Shown here: positions 38,043 through 46,053 of the stretch, in pieces
How the letters are laid out: each line of letters opens with the position of its first letter
Numbering within the stretch: position 1 is the stretch's first letter
Source of the DNA: an uncultured Colwellia sp.
GTDB lineage: Bacteria > Pseudomonadota > Gammaproteobacteria > Enterobacterales > Alteromonadaceae
Direction of reading: 5' to 3'
NCBI GenBank assembly: GCA_913058395.1
Contig: CAJXQI010000011.1
Coordinates: forward strand, 1 to 64,000
Length of the DNA stretch: 64,000 nucleotides
Made by a program: the position numbers and the translations under genes
The notes under the pieces: generated by a model
Told to the model about the DNA's origin: nothing
What the model saw: only the letters and a program-made list of their open reading frames with translations
The model's database searches: none

Positions 38043-38846
38043 TTAAATCTCATTATGGCTATTTTTATGGCTAGCAGTGATGAAGTTAAAACCCGCTATC
38101 TCGTCAATTTCATCTTTTAATTGTTCTTCCATTTCATCAATCATGATCACTGATTGACAAAGTGCTTCACCACGTTTTTCTAGACCTTCACCACGCGATT
38201 CCATTTCATGCTCTATTTGTTGTCCAAAGTTTTCCATACGTGTTTCAAAGGCATCCATATTACCGCCCGAGAATAGCATTTCTTGGCCAACGGCAATCAT
38301 TAAACTGCCGATAGAGTTTTGAATCGTACTTTCAACAGCGGTTTCAATACGTTGTTCAAAATCGTCACCGAAGAAGTCATCGCCAGCAAAACCATCTTCA
38401 TCAATGTAAAAATCTCTTGAGCCGTCAAACTCACTATCAACTTCAGTACGGATGGTAGTTAACTGCGTGGTTAAATCTGCACTAACATCATTCCCTTCAC
38501 CCAATAACTCATTAAAGGCAAGGTTAACTCCGTCAATTGCTAAATCGATAGCATCAAGCGCAATACTTTTCACTTCAGGTACCACATTACGGATACTTGT
38601 TGAATATTCTGTTAATAGCGATTGCTGGCTACTGGTTAAATCGATTTCTTCACCATTCACAATAAGCGTGTCATTATTAACAATGGTATATAGTGGAGAT
38701 TTATTTTTAGAGAAGGTAATTTCTTTGGCGCTAATATTAACACCACCATTTAAATCTACGTTACATGACTCACTAGAAAAAGAGCTGTCATGAGCATAGC
38801 TTGTTGAACTTGCGATAATTAATGCAGTAGCGATCAAAATTTTCAT
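38043..38846 (-). CDS. YggN-like periplasmic protein (DUF2884)
   Basis: This is a 267-residue exported protein (signal peptide ending SYAHD). The N-terminal part CNVDLNGGVNISAKEITFSK and the segment YTIVNNDTLIVNGEEIDLT resemble YggN/DUF2884 proteins. The middle is strongly acidic (DEDGFAGDDFFGDDFEQRIE), and the C-terminal half is a long helix rich in Met, Glu and Gln. Two cysteines (CNVDL and LCQSV) could pair. Function is unknown. AAAGGAAGG precedes the ATG and a terminator follows, so it is monocistronic. Confidence 0.7.
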   Translation of the reverse strand: MKILIATALIIASSTSYAHDSSFSSESCNVDLNGGVNISAKEITFSKNKSPLYTIVNNDTLIVNGEEIDLTSSQQSLLTEYSTSIRNVVPEVKSIALDAIDLAIDGVNLAFNELLGEGNDVSADLTTQLTTIRTEVDSEFDGSRDFYIDEDGFAGDDFFGDDFEQRIETAVESTIQNSIGSLMIAVGQEMLFSGGNMDAFETRMENFGQQIEHEMESRGEGLEKRGEALCQSVIMIDEMEEQLKDEIDEIAGFNFITASHKNSHNEI

Positions 38847-39055
38847 ATTTACCTTCCTTTATAAACTAATCAAATATAGAGCTTTATTAACACCCTGTTA
38901 TCAATATTGTTTACAAGTCTAATGCCAAAATAAAAGCACTTAATTATCAAGGAGTTAAAAAACAAAGGGAATTTAAAAATAAAGAAATGACTAATATTTA
39001 GTTAGATAGTAAATATAATGGTTAAATTAATATTAAGAATGAAATACAAATATGA

Positions 39056-40207
39056 TTAATAGACAAGTCTTTGCATTTCAAACAAACGAGACTTACAACG
39101 AGCAAACTCAAAAGCCAATTGGCTGCCTTGATAAAGTTCATTAATATCAACATCTGCTTCAATAATAAGGCGAATGCCTCTATCGTAAAACTCATCAACT
39201 AAGGCGATAAAACGCCTTGCTTCGTCATCTAAACCTCTAAGTTCGCCCATCACTACGCCGCTACGCTGGTAACTGTCTTCTACCCCTGAAAACACAGCAG
39301 GGATAAGCTCACCACTAAACTGTGGCACATTACTAATTAATACCACTTTGAAGATATCAGCCAATTTAATATAATCCCGTTGACTGCGAGGTCCAGAGCA
39401 TATGGCCATAAAGTCAAACCAAATAACATCATCAGCTAGTGCAAGGTATTCGATATTTCGATGGTGAATTTTTAACAAGTTTTGGTATTGAATATTGGCG
39501 TCAGCAAGAGTCAAAAAGTATTGCTTAAGAAAAAGCGCTTTATCATCAATTTTAATATGAAAATCACGATAATTGCAGGCTGTTGATTCTTCTGGATTTA
39601 ACCGATAATCATGTGAACCATCGATTGAAATTACTCGACAATAGTAATTAATAAGATCAATTGTTGGTAAGAAACGTTCTCGCTGTAAACCGTTTTTATA
39701 AAGTTGTGTGGGTGCGCAATTTGATGTCGCTATTAGTGTAATACCAAGAGAAAACATCGCATCAAACAATCCTGCCAGTAACATCGCATCAGCAATATCG
39801 TTGACAAAAAACTCATCAAAGCAGAGAACGTCAACCTCTTTAGCCCATGTGTTAGCAATGAGGGTTAACGGGTTATCTTGACCATTAAAACCACTTAACA
39901 TCAAATGAACACTTTCCATAAAACGATGGAAGTGGATACGCTTTTTACGTGTAGTATTAAGCTGTTGATAAAAAAGATCCATCAGCATGGTTTTACCGCG
40001 ACCAACACGACCATGAAAATAGATGCCTTGAATAGGGCGTTGTGCTTGAAATAGATGCTTTACTGCAGATGTTAGTTTACGATGTTTGAATTTTTCGTTT
40101 AAGCTTTGTGATAATTCTTCTAGTGCAACAACAGCACGATATTGTTCTTCATCCGGCTTTAAATCATGTGATTGAATTAACCGATGATAATGCTCAAGAA
40201 CTGACAT
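39056..40207 (-). CDS. zapE: Cell division ATPase ZapE (AFG1-like)
   Basis: ZapE is an AFG1-type P-loop ATPase that associates with the Z-ring under stress and low oxygen. Walker A is GRVGRGKT at residues 66-73 and Walker B is DVLCFDEFFVNDIADAML, followed by a sensor segment ITLIATSNCAPTQLYKNGLQ nearly identical to E. coli. Length is 383 residues. The second glycine of the usual GGVGRGKT is Arg here, which should not abolish nucleotide binding. In many relatives zapE lies next to rplM; here it follows the cold-shock gene. Confidence 0.92.
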   Translation of the reverse strand: MSVLEHYHRLIQSHDLKPDEEQYRAVVALEELSQSLNEKFKHRKLTSAVKHLFQAQRPIQGIYFHGRVGRGKTMLMDLFYQQLNTTRKKRIHFHRFMESVHLMLSGFNGQDNPLTLIANTWAKEVDVLCFDEFFVNDIADAMLLAGLFDAMFSLGITLIATSNCAPTQLYKNGLQRERFLPTIDLINYYCRVISIDGSHDYRLNPEESTACNYRDFHIKIDDKALFLKQYFLTLADANIQYQNLLKIHHRNIEYLALADDVIWFDFMAICSGPRSQRDYIKLADIFKVVLISNVPQFSGELIPAVFSGVEDSYQRSGVVMGELRGLDDEARRFIALVDEFYDRGIRLIIEADVDINELYQGSQLAFEFARCKSRLFEMQRLVY

Positions 40208-40223
40208 AATTTTTCTTTAGGCA

Positions 40224-40258
40224 TAAAAAAAGGGCAGACAATGTCTCCCCTCTTTTTT
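40224..40258. terminator. Terminator after the cold-shock gene
   Basis: On the minus strand AGGGGAGAC, the loop ATT and GTCTGCCCT pair with one G-G mismatch, followed by seven T residues. The plus strand also ends in a T-run. It separates the csp gene from zapE. Confidence 0.65.
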
Positions 40259-40304
40259 AACACTATTTAATAGTTTAGCTAGCGTTGCCAGCCAAAAGTA
40301 TTAA

Positions 40305-40514
40305 TTAAAGTGCTACGATGTTCTCAGCTTGAGGACCTTTTTGACCTTGAGTAACAGTAAACTGTACTTTTTGGCCTTCAGCAAGAGTTTTGAAACCGTC
40401 GCCAGAGATTGCAGAGAAATGTGCGAAAACGTCTGGACCAGATTCTTGCTCGATGAAACCGAAACCTTTAGACTCGTTGAACCATTTAACTGTACCAGTA
40501 GTTGTATTAGACAT
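40305..40514 (-). CDS. Cold-shock protein (CspA family)
   Basis: This is a 69-residue single-strand nucleic acid-binding CSD protein. RNP1 KGFGFIE and RNP2 VFAHFSA are intact, with the family start [12 protein letters not shown]. The ATG at 40514 has AGGA 8 bases upstream; the frame is open further but without family sequence. It acts as an RNA chaperone. A strong promoter about 150 bases upstream implies a long leader, as in E. coli cspA, where the leader controls cold-dependent translation. Confidence 0.96.
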   Translation of the reverse strand: MSNTTTGTVKWFNESKGFGFIEQESGPDVFAHFSAISGDGFKTLAEGQKVQFTVTQGQKGPQAENIVAL

Positions 40515-40660
40515 TTTAATTATCCTATTTATTCGTAATTGATGCCTCAAAAATAAGGCGATGTTGCAGGAAGTGTTGCTATTACTTATTAAACAGGACG
40601 AGCTACTTACTAATATAACTTCGAAACTTTGTACATAAATATAGGTCTTACTTTCTAGCT
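40515..40660 (-). other. Long 5' leader of the cold-shock gene
   Basis: The predicted transcript start near 40661 leaves about 147 untranslated bases. E. coli cspA has a leader of 159 bases that refolds at low temperature, so a similar thermoswitch is inferred. No match to the E. coli cold box was recognised by eye. The rest of the gap to 40813 shows no gene. Confidence 0.55.
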
Positions 40661-40667
40661 GAGACGG

Positions 40668-40695
40668 ATAATAGAGACTTCCTGAGAATAGTCAA
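40668..40695 (-). promoter_or_regulatory. Promoter of the cold-shock gene
   Basis: On the minus strand TTGACT (40690-40695) and TATTAT (40668-40673) are separated by 16 bases. Both hexamers are identical to those of the proximal rRNA promoter at 368-395, which points to a strong promoter. Confidence 0.75.
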
Positions 40696-40813
40696 GACGT
40701 TTCGAAGAAAAATCGCCTTTCTTTCAAAAAAAGAGCTGAATTGTGCAGATTATCAATAATACGAGTGAATACCTGACTATCCAGTCAATTTATTAAGCCT
40801 GTTTCGTCGTAGA

Positions 40814-41326
40814 TTAATTAGTTTTAACTTTCACTGTATTATTAGTATCACGGCTTTTTTTAATTAATTCATCACCAGTGACTGTTTGGGCTGACTTTGC
40901 AAGGCGGTCATAAAGTAACACATTAACACTGGCCGCTAAATTCATACAGCCAACGGTTGGAACATAAACTACCGCATCAGCTCTATCAATAACATCCTGG
41001 GCAATTGTGCCATCTTCAGGTCCAAAAATATAAAGTGCATTTTCAGGGTGCTCAAAATCTGGCAACGATATAGCGCCTTCAACTAAGTCAACACAAATAA
41101 CCTGCTGTTCAGGCAATATATTATCAATTAAAGACTCAGCCGCATTTAAAGGAATTTTACGAGAAGCGTCTTTTGTATCAGTATGAAATTTTGCAGCTCT
41201 TGCATATCGAACGCCCGTATAACGTACTTCATTTGCTTGATAGCAACCAGCTGCACGCATAACTGCGCCAACATTCGTTGGACTTTTAGGATCGGTTAAT
41301 CCAATAACAACATTTTCTTTTTTCAT
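40814..41326 (-). CDS. TrmH/SpoU-family RNA methyltransferase
   Basis: This is a SPOUT-fold SAM-dependent RNA 2'-O-methyltransferase candidate. All three family motifs are visible: LTDPKSPTNVGAVMRAAGC (motif 1), YIFGPEDGTI (motif 2) and VPTVGCMNLAASVNVLLYD (motif 3). At about 170 residues it is the minimal catalytic domain with no RNA-binding extension. The ATG at 41326 follows GGTAG; the frame also opens at a TTG at 41335. The RNA target is unknown. Confidence 0.85.
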   Translation of the reverse strand: MKKENVVIGLTDPKSPTNVGAVMRAAGCYQANEVRYTGVRYARAAKFHTDTKDASRKIPLNAAESLIDNILPEQQVICVDLVEGAISLPDFEHPENALYIFGPEDGTIAQDVIDRADAVVYVPTVGCMNLAASVNVLLYDRLAKSAQTVTGDELIKKSRDTNNTVKVKTN

Positions 41327-41549
41327 TTCTACCAATATTTTTAGCTAAAGCGAGTTAATTCTGCGCAATTTTGCGCTGCAATGAAAAAGACTACAAGAAA
41401 ATTTTATTAAAACCCTAATGAAAGATATATATTTAAACAACTTGTACTTAGCGTTTGGAGTAAATGACAAAAACATTTCTAACATAGTGACTTGTTTCTG
41501 ATAGCATCGTACTTAGCTTATTTTCATTATTAAAAAGTAGAGTCATTAC

Positions 41550-42164
41550 ATGGTCTTCAAAACAAACACATTTAAAAAAGTCTTCTCTGGTATTATCTGT
41601 TTTTATGCAAGCTCAGTTATCGCTAGCGACGCGCCATTAGTTTCCATTGAGAGCCACGACACGTTTTTTGCCAGTATCAAAAAACATTGTGGCAAAGCCT
41701 TTCAAGGCAAAGTCTCCATAGATAATGCAAAAGGTGACAGCTTTGCTAACAAAAAACTCATTATGCATGTGAGAAAATGTAGTGACGATAAGTTAGAAAT
41801 ACCTTTTCATGTTGGTGATGATGCTTCAAGAAGTTGGATAATCACTAAAACAGGCTCAGGACTTTCATTAAAACACGATCACCGTCATCAAGATGGCAGC
41901 AATGATGAATCAACTATGTATGGTGGCCATACCAATGATGCAGGTTGGCCGCAAGTTCAGTCTTTTCCTGCCGATGAGTATTCAAAACAGTTATTTGTTA
42001 AAACAGGTATCCCGCAATCAGCAGGAAATACTTGGCAGATGTTTATCTACCCAGAAAAGTTTAGTTACCGTCTTATTCGCCAAGGTCGTGAATTTCGTGT
42101 TGATTTTGACTTAACGACACCTATAACGCCGCCAACGGCTCCTTGGGGTTATAGCGATAAGTAA
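41550..42164 (+). CDS. Conserved secreted protein of unknown function
   Basis: This 204-residue protein has a signal peptide (FKKVFSGIICFYASSVIAS). The mature part has two cysteines (KHCGKAF and VRKCSDD), an HDHRHQDGSND segment that could bind metal, and a C-terminal block YRLIRQGREFRVDFDL. I recognise no named domain. It is flanked by untranslated gaps on both sides and is probably transcribed alone. Confidence 0.6.
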   Translation: MVFKTNTFKKVFSGIICFYASSVIASDAPLVSIESHDTFFASIKKHCGKAFQGKVSIDNAKGDSFANKKLIMHVRKCSDDKLEIPFHVGDDASRSWIITKTGSGLSLKHDHRHQDGSNDESTMYGGHTNDAGWPQVQSFPADEYSKQLFVKTGIPQSAGNTWQMFIYPEKFSYRLIRQGREFRVDFDLTTPITPPTAPWGYSDK

Positions 42165-42267
42165 AAAAACTTGGTTGGTAATTTAAAAGTTAGCTTTGAA
42201 TTTATCACCCCAGAAATAAACCGTTACATTTCCTCCATCTATTACCCGCTTTATTGTGGAACTTTAA

Positions 42268-42300
42268 AATAATGATTTAGTCGAAAGCTAAGTCATTATT
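42268..42300. other. AT-rich 13-bp hairpin between the unknown secreted gene and lepB-like gene
   Basis: AATAATGATTTAG, the loop TCGAAAG and CTAAGTCATTATT pair completely with one wobble. It could act as a weak terminator for the upstream gene or as a structured leader of the signal peptidase gene, whose ATG is 45 bases further on. Confidence 0.4.
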
Positions 42301-42344
42301 TAATATTACATCATTGATTTATCAAGCAATTGAAAGGGAATGTC

Positions 42345-43010
42345 ATGAGAAGAACAATTTCAAATTTCTTTAAAGAAAACAAATCACTATTGCTATTTAT
42401 CAGCTTAATGCTGGTTTTTCGCAGTGCTGTCGCTGACTGGAATGATGTTCCTACTGGCTCGATGAAGCCGACCATTGTCGAAGGTGACCGAATTCTCATT
42501 AATAAATTGGCTTATGACTTAAAACTTCCTTTCAGCCAGCAAACGTTAGTGAAATTTACCGATCCTGAACGTAACGACATCGTGATTTTTGAATCAAAAG
42601 TAGCCGACAAGCGCTTAGTTAAAAGAGTAATAGGTATTCCAGGAGATACCGTATCATTGGTTAGAAACCAGTTACGAGTTAACCAAGAACTTGCCAACTA
42701 TAAAGTGCTCGCAATAAAAGATGATTACGTACTAAGCGAAGAAAGTATTGCTGGAAATAACCACTTGATACGTACTAAGGTGCAACCTGGCAATGCTATG
42801 CAGCCAACACGGGCAAACTTTCGAGAAATAACCATTCCTGCAGGGTTTTACCTCATGATGGGCGACAACAGAGATAATAGCGCCGATTCACGTTCGATTG
42901 GTTTAGTGCCGCGCGAAGAAATCATTGGTCGTTCGAGCAAAGTCGCTTTTTCTTTAAACTATGACAAATATTTAATGCCACGCAGCGAGCGTTTTCTCAA
43001 AGCGATTTAA
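42345..43010 (+). CDS. Signal peptidase I (short LepB paralogue)
   Basis: Signal peptidase I is a serine/lysine protease that cuts exported preproteins. A single N-terminal hydrophobic segment (LLLFISLMLVFRSAVA) leads straight into the catalytic serine motif VPTGSMKPTI. The lysine is in KRLVKRVIGIPGD and box E is MMGDNRDNSADSR. At 221 residues it is much shorter than the 324-residue E. coli LepB and lacks the second transmembrane helix. The gene is not beside lepA or rnc, so it is probably a second, specialised peptidase. The ATG at 42345 has AAAGGGA upstream. Confidence 0.88.
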   Translation: MRRTISNFFKENKSLLLFISLMLVFRSAVADWNDVPTGSMKPTIVEGDRILINKLAYDLKLPFSQQTLVKFTDPERNDIVIFESKVADKRLVKRVIGIPGDTVSLVRNQLRVNQELANYKVLAIKDDYVLSEESIAGNNHLIRTKVQPGNAMQPTRANFREITIPAGFYLMMGDNRDNSADSRSIGLVPREEIIGRSSKVAFSLNYDKYLMPRSERFLKAI

Positions 43011-43033
43011 GTATTAATTTTCTATTTGAAGTG

Positions 43034-43079
43034 TGATGGTTAAGCTAAAATTTTTCTTAACTTAACCATCATATTTTTT
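43034..43079 (+). terminator. Rho-independent terminator after the signal peptidase gene
   Basis: TGATGGTTAAG and CTTAACCATCA form an 11-bp stem around a 16-base loop, followed by TATTTTTTC. It lies in the gap before the convergent decarboxylase gene. Confidence 0.7.
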
Positions 43080-43122
43080 CACCACTCTACTTTGCAAAAT
43101 TAATTGCTTATAAAGCTAATGC

Positions 43123-44904
43123 CTATACAGTCAGTGCTTGCCACTGCTTTAGTGCCTCGGCTTGACCATTTTTAGCTTTGATATATAAATTAAGTAAACG
43201 AATTTCATGGCATTGTTTTTCTTCTATTGGCTTAGCCAACACTTCAATCAAAGAAATACCTGAACGGTTTAATGTTTCCTTAAAGCCTGCAATAAACTCA
43301 CCGGTGGTATTAAGGGTCGTTGAATGCCCTTGGTAACCTTTAATCACTTGGTGGACATCAAATCGTTCATCATTGCAGTGATATATCGCATCATCACCGT
43401 TTTTTCCTAAATGAAAAACGTTGTTACGCATGTAAATAATGGTGACATCGGTATTATCTTTTAGAAAATGAATTAACTCATTTAATTGAAAATGAAATCC
43501 GCCATCGCCAATAATAACTACTGCCCTTTCATCTTTTGCATTGTCTTGAATACGTTGAGCGACAACCCGTGCATAAGGCAATGCTGTTCCCATCGCACCA
43601 TACCAAGGGTTTGTCAGCCAGCCACGCCCTAAAGAAGACTGTTTTACTTTTAGGCTATAACTAGCAAAATACGAATTTCCTACTTCGGGTAAATATACTA
43701 ATGCGGTATCAGTCTGGTTTTGTATGTGATTTAACGTTATCGCTAAATTATTAAAATCAATTCCATGCTCAAAATTTACTGTTTTTCTTTCAGACTCAGG
43801 CTTTAAAAAATCAAAAACTTTTTTATGCCGTTGTAAGAGTAATTGAAATATTTCGATCAAGTCTCGTTCTAATAATGTGCCACCTTTCAATAAGGTTTTA
43901 TTCGTCAGCAATTCAATTTTATGTGTGCCCGTTGCGAACGCTATGTTGCTGTCTTGCGGTAAAATACTGCTAGCGACATCAATAACATAATCTACTTTAT
44001 TTTCAATATAGTCTCGACCTGAGGTTTTTGTGAACACGCCATTATAAGCACCTAAGCAAAGTGGCTGAAATTCATCAAAAACTCCTTTTGCAAACCAGCT
44101 TGTTGCATAAGGGATGTTAAATTTATTAGCAAACTCAATTAACAATTGCTGCAAGATTTTATTGTGTTTTAACCTGTCACCTAAGTACAACAGCGGAAAC
44201 TGAGCGTTAGCAAGTTTTTCTATAATGGCATCAACGACAAGTTCCGAACCTGCAAGTACGTGCTCACAATCACATATTTCACCAACAAGTTCTGGCAGCT
44301 GAATCGGTTGTGTCTTTTGGAACACTTGGTCTCGAGGTATTTCGATAAAAACCGGCTGTTTGGTTTTGTAAGCATGAGCAACTAATTGATAAAAGCGCTC
44401 TCCGGCAATATTTGGGTGTCCTGGCGCTCTTTGCCCCTGTAAGCGCTCTACTTTTACACCTAATGCCGCAAAGGCGTTTAGGGCGTTATCATACTCAGTT
44501 TTCCAAGCGGTATTAGGGTGTAAGGTATGATGAATAGCCAAACTATCGACTTCAGCCTCAGCAGGTGCACCAGAGATAAAAACAACCGGTAAACCTTCGG
44601 TTACAGCCAATGCGGCTGCAGATGCACAAGGTAAACTGCCCACCATATAAGTTGATAAACAAAAACCGATACCATCAACTTCTGCTTTTGCACAGGCAGA
44701 AAACCCAGCATGCATTTCATTACTAGAAGGACATATTGTTACTTTAGGGGCAATCGCAGCAATTAAATTTGCCGCAAAATCGCCACCAACACCATAAATT
44801 CGTTCAGCACCAAAAAACTGGATAACATCGGTAATAACATTGCCTAAAGTGGGTAGGCTTTCGTTGTAGGCTTTGCCTAAATTCATTTCATATGAAGTCG
44901 ACAC
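43123..44904 (-). CDS. Thiamine diphosphate-dependent decarboxylase-like enzyme
   Basis: This 593-residue protein has the three-domain layout of pyruvate/indolepyruvate decarboxylases and acetolactate synthases. The N-terminal PYR domain has the catalytic glutamate E63 (SSNEMHAGFSA). The C-terminal PP domain has the ThDP-binding motif GDG, 25 residues, then NN (near residues 462-491), with GNSYFASYSLK and WYGAMGTALPYA before it. The sequence is far from E. coli IlvB/PoxB, so substrate and product cannot be named. The gene stands alone, divergent from the cyclophilin gene. Confidence 0.8.
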   Translation of the reverse strand: MSTSYEMNLGKAYNESLPTLGNVITDVIQFFGAERIYGVGGDFAANLIAAIAPKVTICPSSNEMHAGFSACAKAEVDGIGFCLSTYMVGSLPCASAAALAVTEGLPVVFISGAPAEAEVDSLAIHHTLHPNTAWKTEYDNALNAFAALGVKVERLQGQRAPGHPNIAGERFYQLVAHAYKTKQPVFIEIPRDQVFQKTQPIQLPELVGEICDCEHVLAGSELVVDAIIEKLANAQFPLLYLGDRLKHNKILQQLLIEFANKFNIPYATSWFAKGVFDEFQPLCLGAYNGVFTKTSGRDYIENKVDYVIDVASSILPQDSNIAFATGTHKIELLTNKTLLKGGTLLERDLIEIFQLLLQRHKKVFDFLKPESERKTVNFEHGIDFNNLAITLNHIQNQTDTALVYLPEVGNSYFASYSLKVKQSSLGRGWLTNPWYGAMGTALPYARVVAQRIQDNAKDERAVVIIGDGGFHFQLNELIHFLKDNTDVTIIYMRNNVFHLGKNGDDAIYHCNDERFDVHQVIKGYQGHSTTLNTTGEFIAGFKETLNRSGISLIEVLAKPIEEKQCHEIRLLNLYIKAKNGQAEALKQWQALTV

Positions 44905-45176
44905 GTAAAATCCTTAAACACTATTTTCACAAAGAGCGAGGACTTTACTAAGTATAACTAAGCGCATTGCTGATCAAGATCATCTTTCTATTCACATTTT
45001 GATATCAAGGTAGATTAAGTTGGCACAAGTTGTTTACAACAAATGTAAAGTAAAAAATAAAATACAAAAAATCATCATTAAGCACTATAAAGCCAATGTT
45101 TACCTTGTCGTTTTATGCAAAAAAAATTATTATCCATGCACTTTTTAAATATACTAACAATAATGTAAATTGCCTT

Positions 45177-45956
45177 ATGACTTTATCTACCCTTTCAAAA
45201 ACATCAATTGCTGTACTTGCCTTTGCTAGCGTTTCAGTTTCTGCAACCATTGTAGAATTTACAACTTCACATGGTAATTTTAAAGTTAACTTACACGATG
45301 AAACAACACCTGAGACGGTAAAAAACTTCCTTAAGTACGTTACAGATGAAGATTATAACAACACTGTTGTACATCGTGTTGTCAAAGACTTTGTAGTGCA
45401 GGCCGGTGGTTTTGAATTTACTGGAGCCCTTCCTTTAGAAGCAATTCCAACTGACAGTACTACCCCAAATGAACCTATTTATTCAAATGTTCGTGGCACA
45501 ATTGCGATGGCAAAAGTTGCAGGTAATGAAAACAGTGCAACTAGCCAATGGTTTGTTAATTTATCAGATAACAGTGGCGGTGATCCAAAGTTAGATACTC
45601 AAAACGGTGGTTTTACAGTTTTTGGTGAAATAATTGAAGGTTTGGATAATATTGACGCAATTGCTGCATTACCTCTTTGTGGTAGCACTCCTATGCCAGG
45701 CCTTACAACTGGGCAATGCAGTGACAACAGCTTTGTTCCTGGTGCTGATAACTTTGTTACAATAGAATCAGCTGTAATATCTGACTCTACAGTAAATTCT
45801 GCCGACAGTTTAACACCTGTAAAAAACACATCATTACCTGTTACGCCACCAGTAACACCTGAACCACCTAAATCGAGTAGCGGTGGTGGTTCTATTGCTT
45901 GGTTTGGATTAGCTTTTACCGCATTAATTTCAATTAGACGTTTTTTAAAGAAGTAG
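45177..45956 (+). CDS. Exported cyclophilin-type peptidyl-prolyl isomerase with GlyGly-CTERM-like tail
   Basis: A signal peptide (ending VSVSA) precedes a cyclophilin domain (about residues 24-200) with NTVVHRVVKDFVVQAGG and FTVFGEIIEGLDNID. A Pro/Thr-rich linker (PVTPPVTPEPPKSSS) leads to GGGSIAWFGLAFTALISIRR and then FLKK. That Gly-Gly-Ser motif, hydrophobic helix and basic end is the layout of GlyGly-CTERM sorting signals, processed by rhombosortase in Shewanella and Vibrio relatives. The domain has an insertion around CGSTPMPGLTTGQCSD. ATG 45177 was chosen because it puts the signal peptide at the N-terminus; the frame is open to 45096. Confidence 0.85.
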   Translation: MTLSTLSKTSIAVLAFASVSVSATIVEFTTSHGNFKVNLHDETTPETVKNFLKYVTDEDYNNTVVHRVVKDFVVQAGGFEFTGALPLEAIPTDSTTPNEPIYSNVRGTIAMAKVAGNENSATSQWFVNLSDNSGGDPKLDTQNGGFTVFGEIIEGLDNIDAIAALPLCGSTPMPGLTTGQCSDNSFVPGADNFVTIESAVISDSTVNSADSLTPVKNTSLPVTPPVTPEPPKSSSGGGSIAWFGLAFTALISIRRFLKK

Positions 45957-46000
45957 TATTGAATATTAATAGGTGCGCTTAATCGCTACTCTCCTTAAAT

Positions 46001-46030
46001 TAAAACAGCCCTAACTAGGGCTGTTTTAAT
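46001..46030. terminator. Bidirectional terminator between cyclophilin and nudC genes
   Basis: AAAACAGCCCT, the loop AACT and AGGGCTGTTTT form an 11-bp perfect stem with A/T flanks on both strands, between convergent genes. Confidence 0.9.
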
Positions 46031-46053
46031 ATTCGAGCCCGTCTATTTATGAA

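Noticed and set aside
44960-45042. Possible FNR-type or sigma54-type sites upstream of the ThDP enzyme and cyclophilin genes
   Set aside because: Only one half of the FNR box (TTGAT) matches, and the TGGCAC-like element has the wrong spacing to a GC pair.
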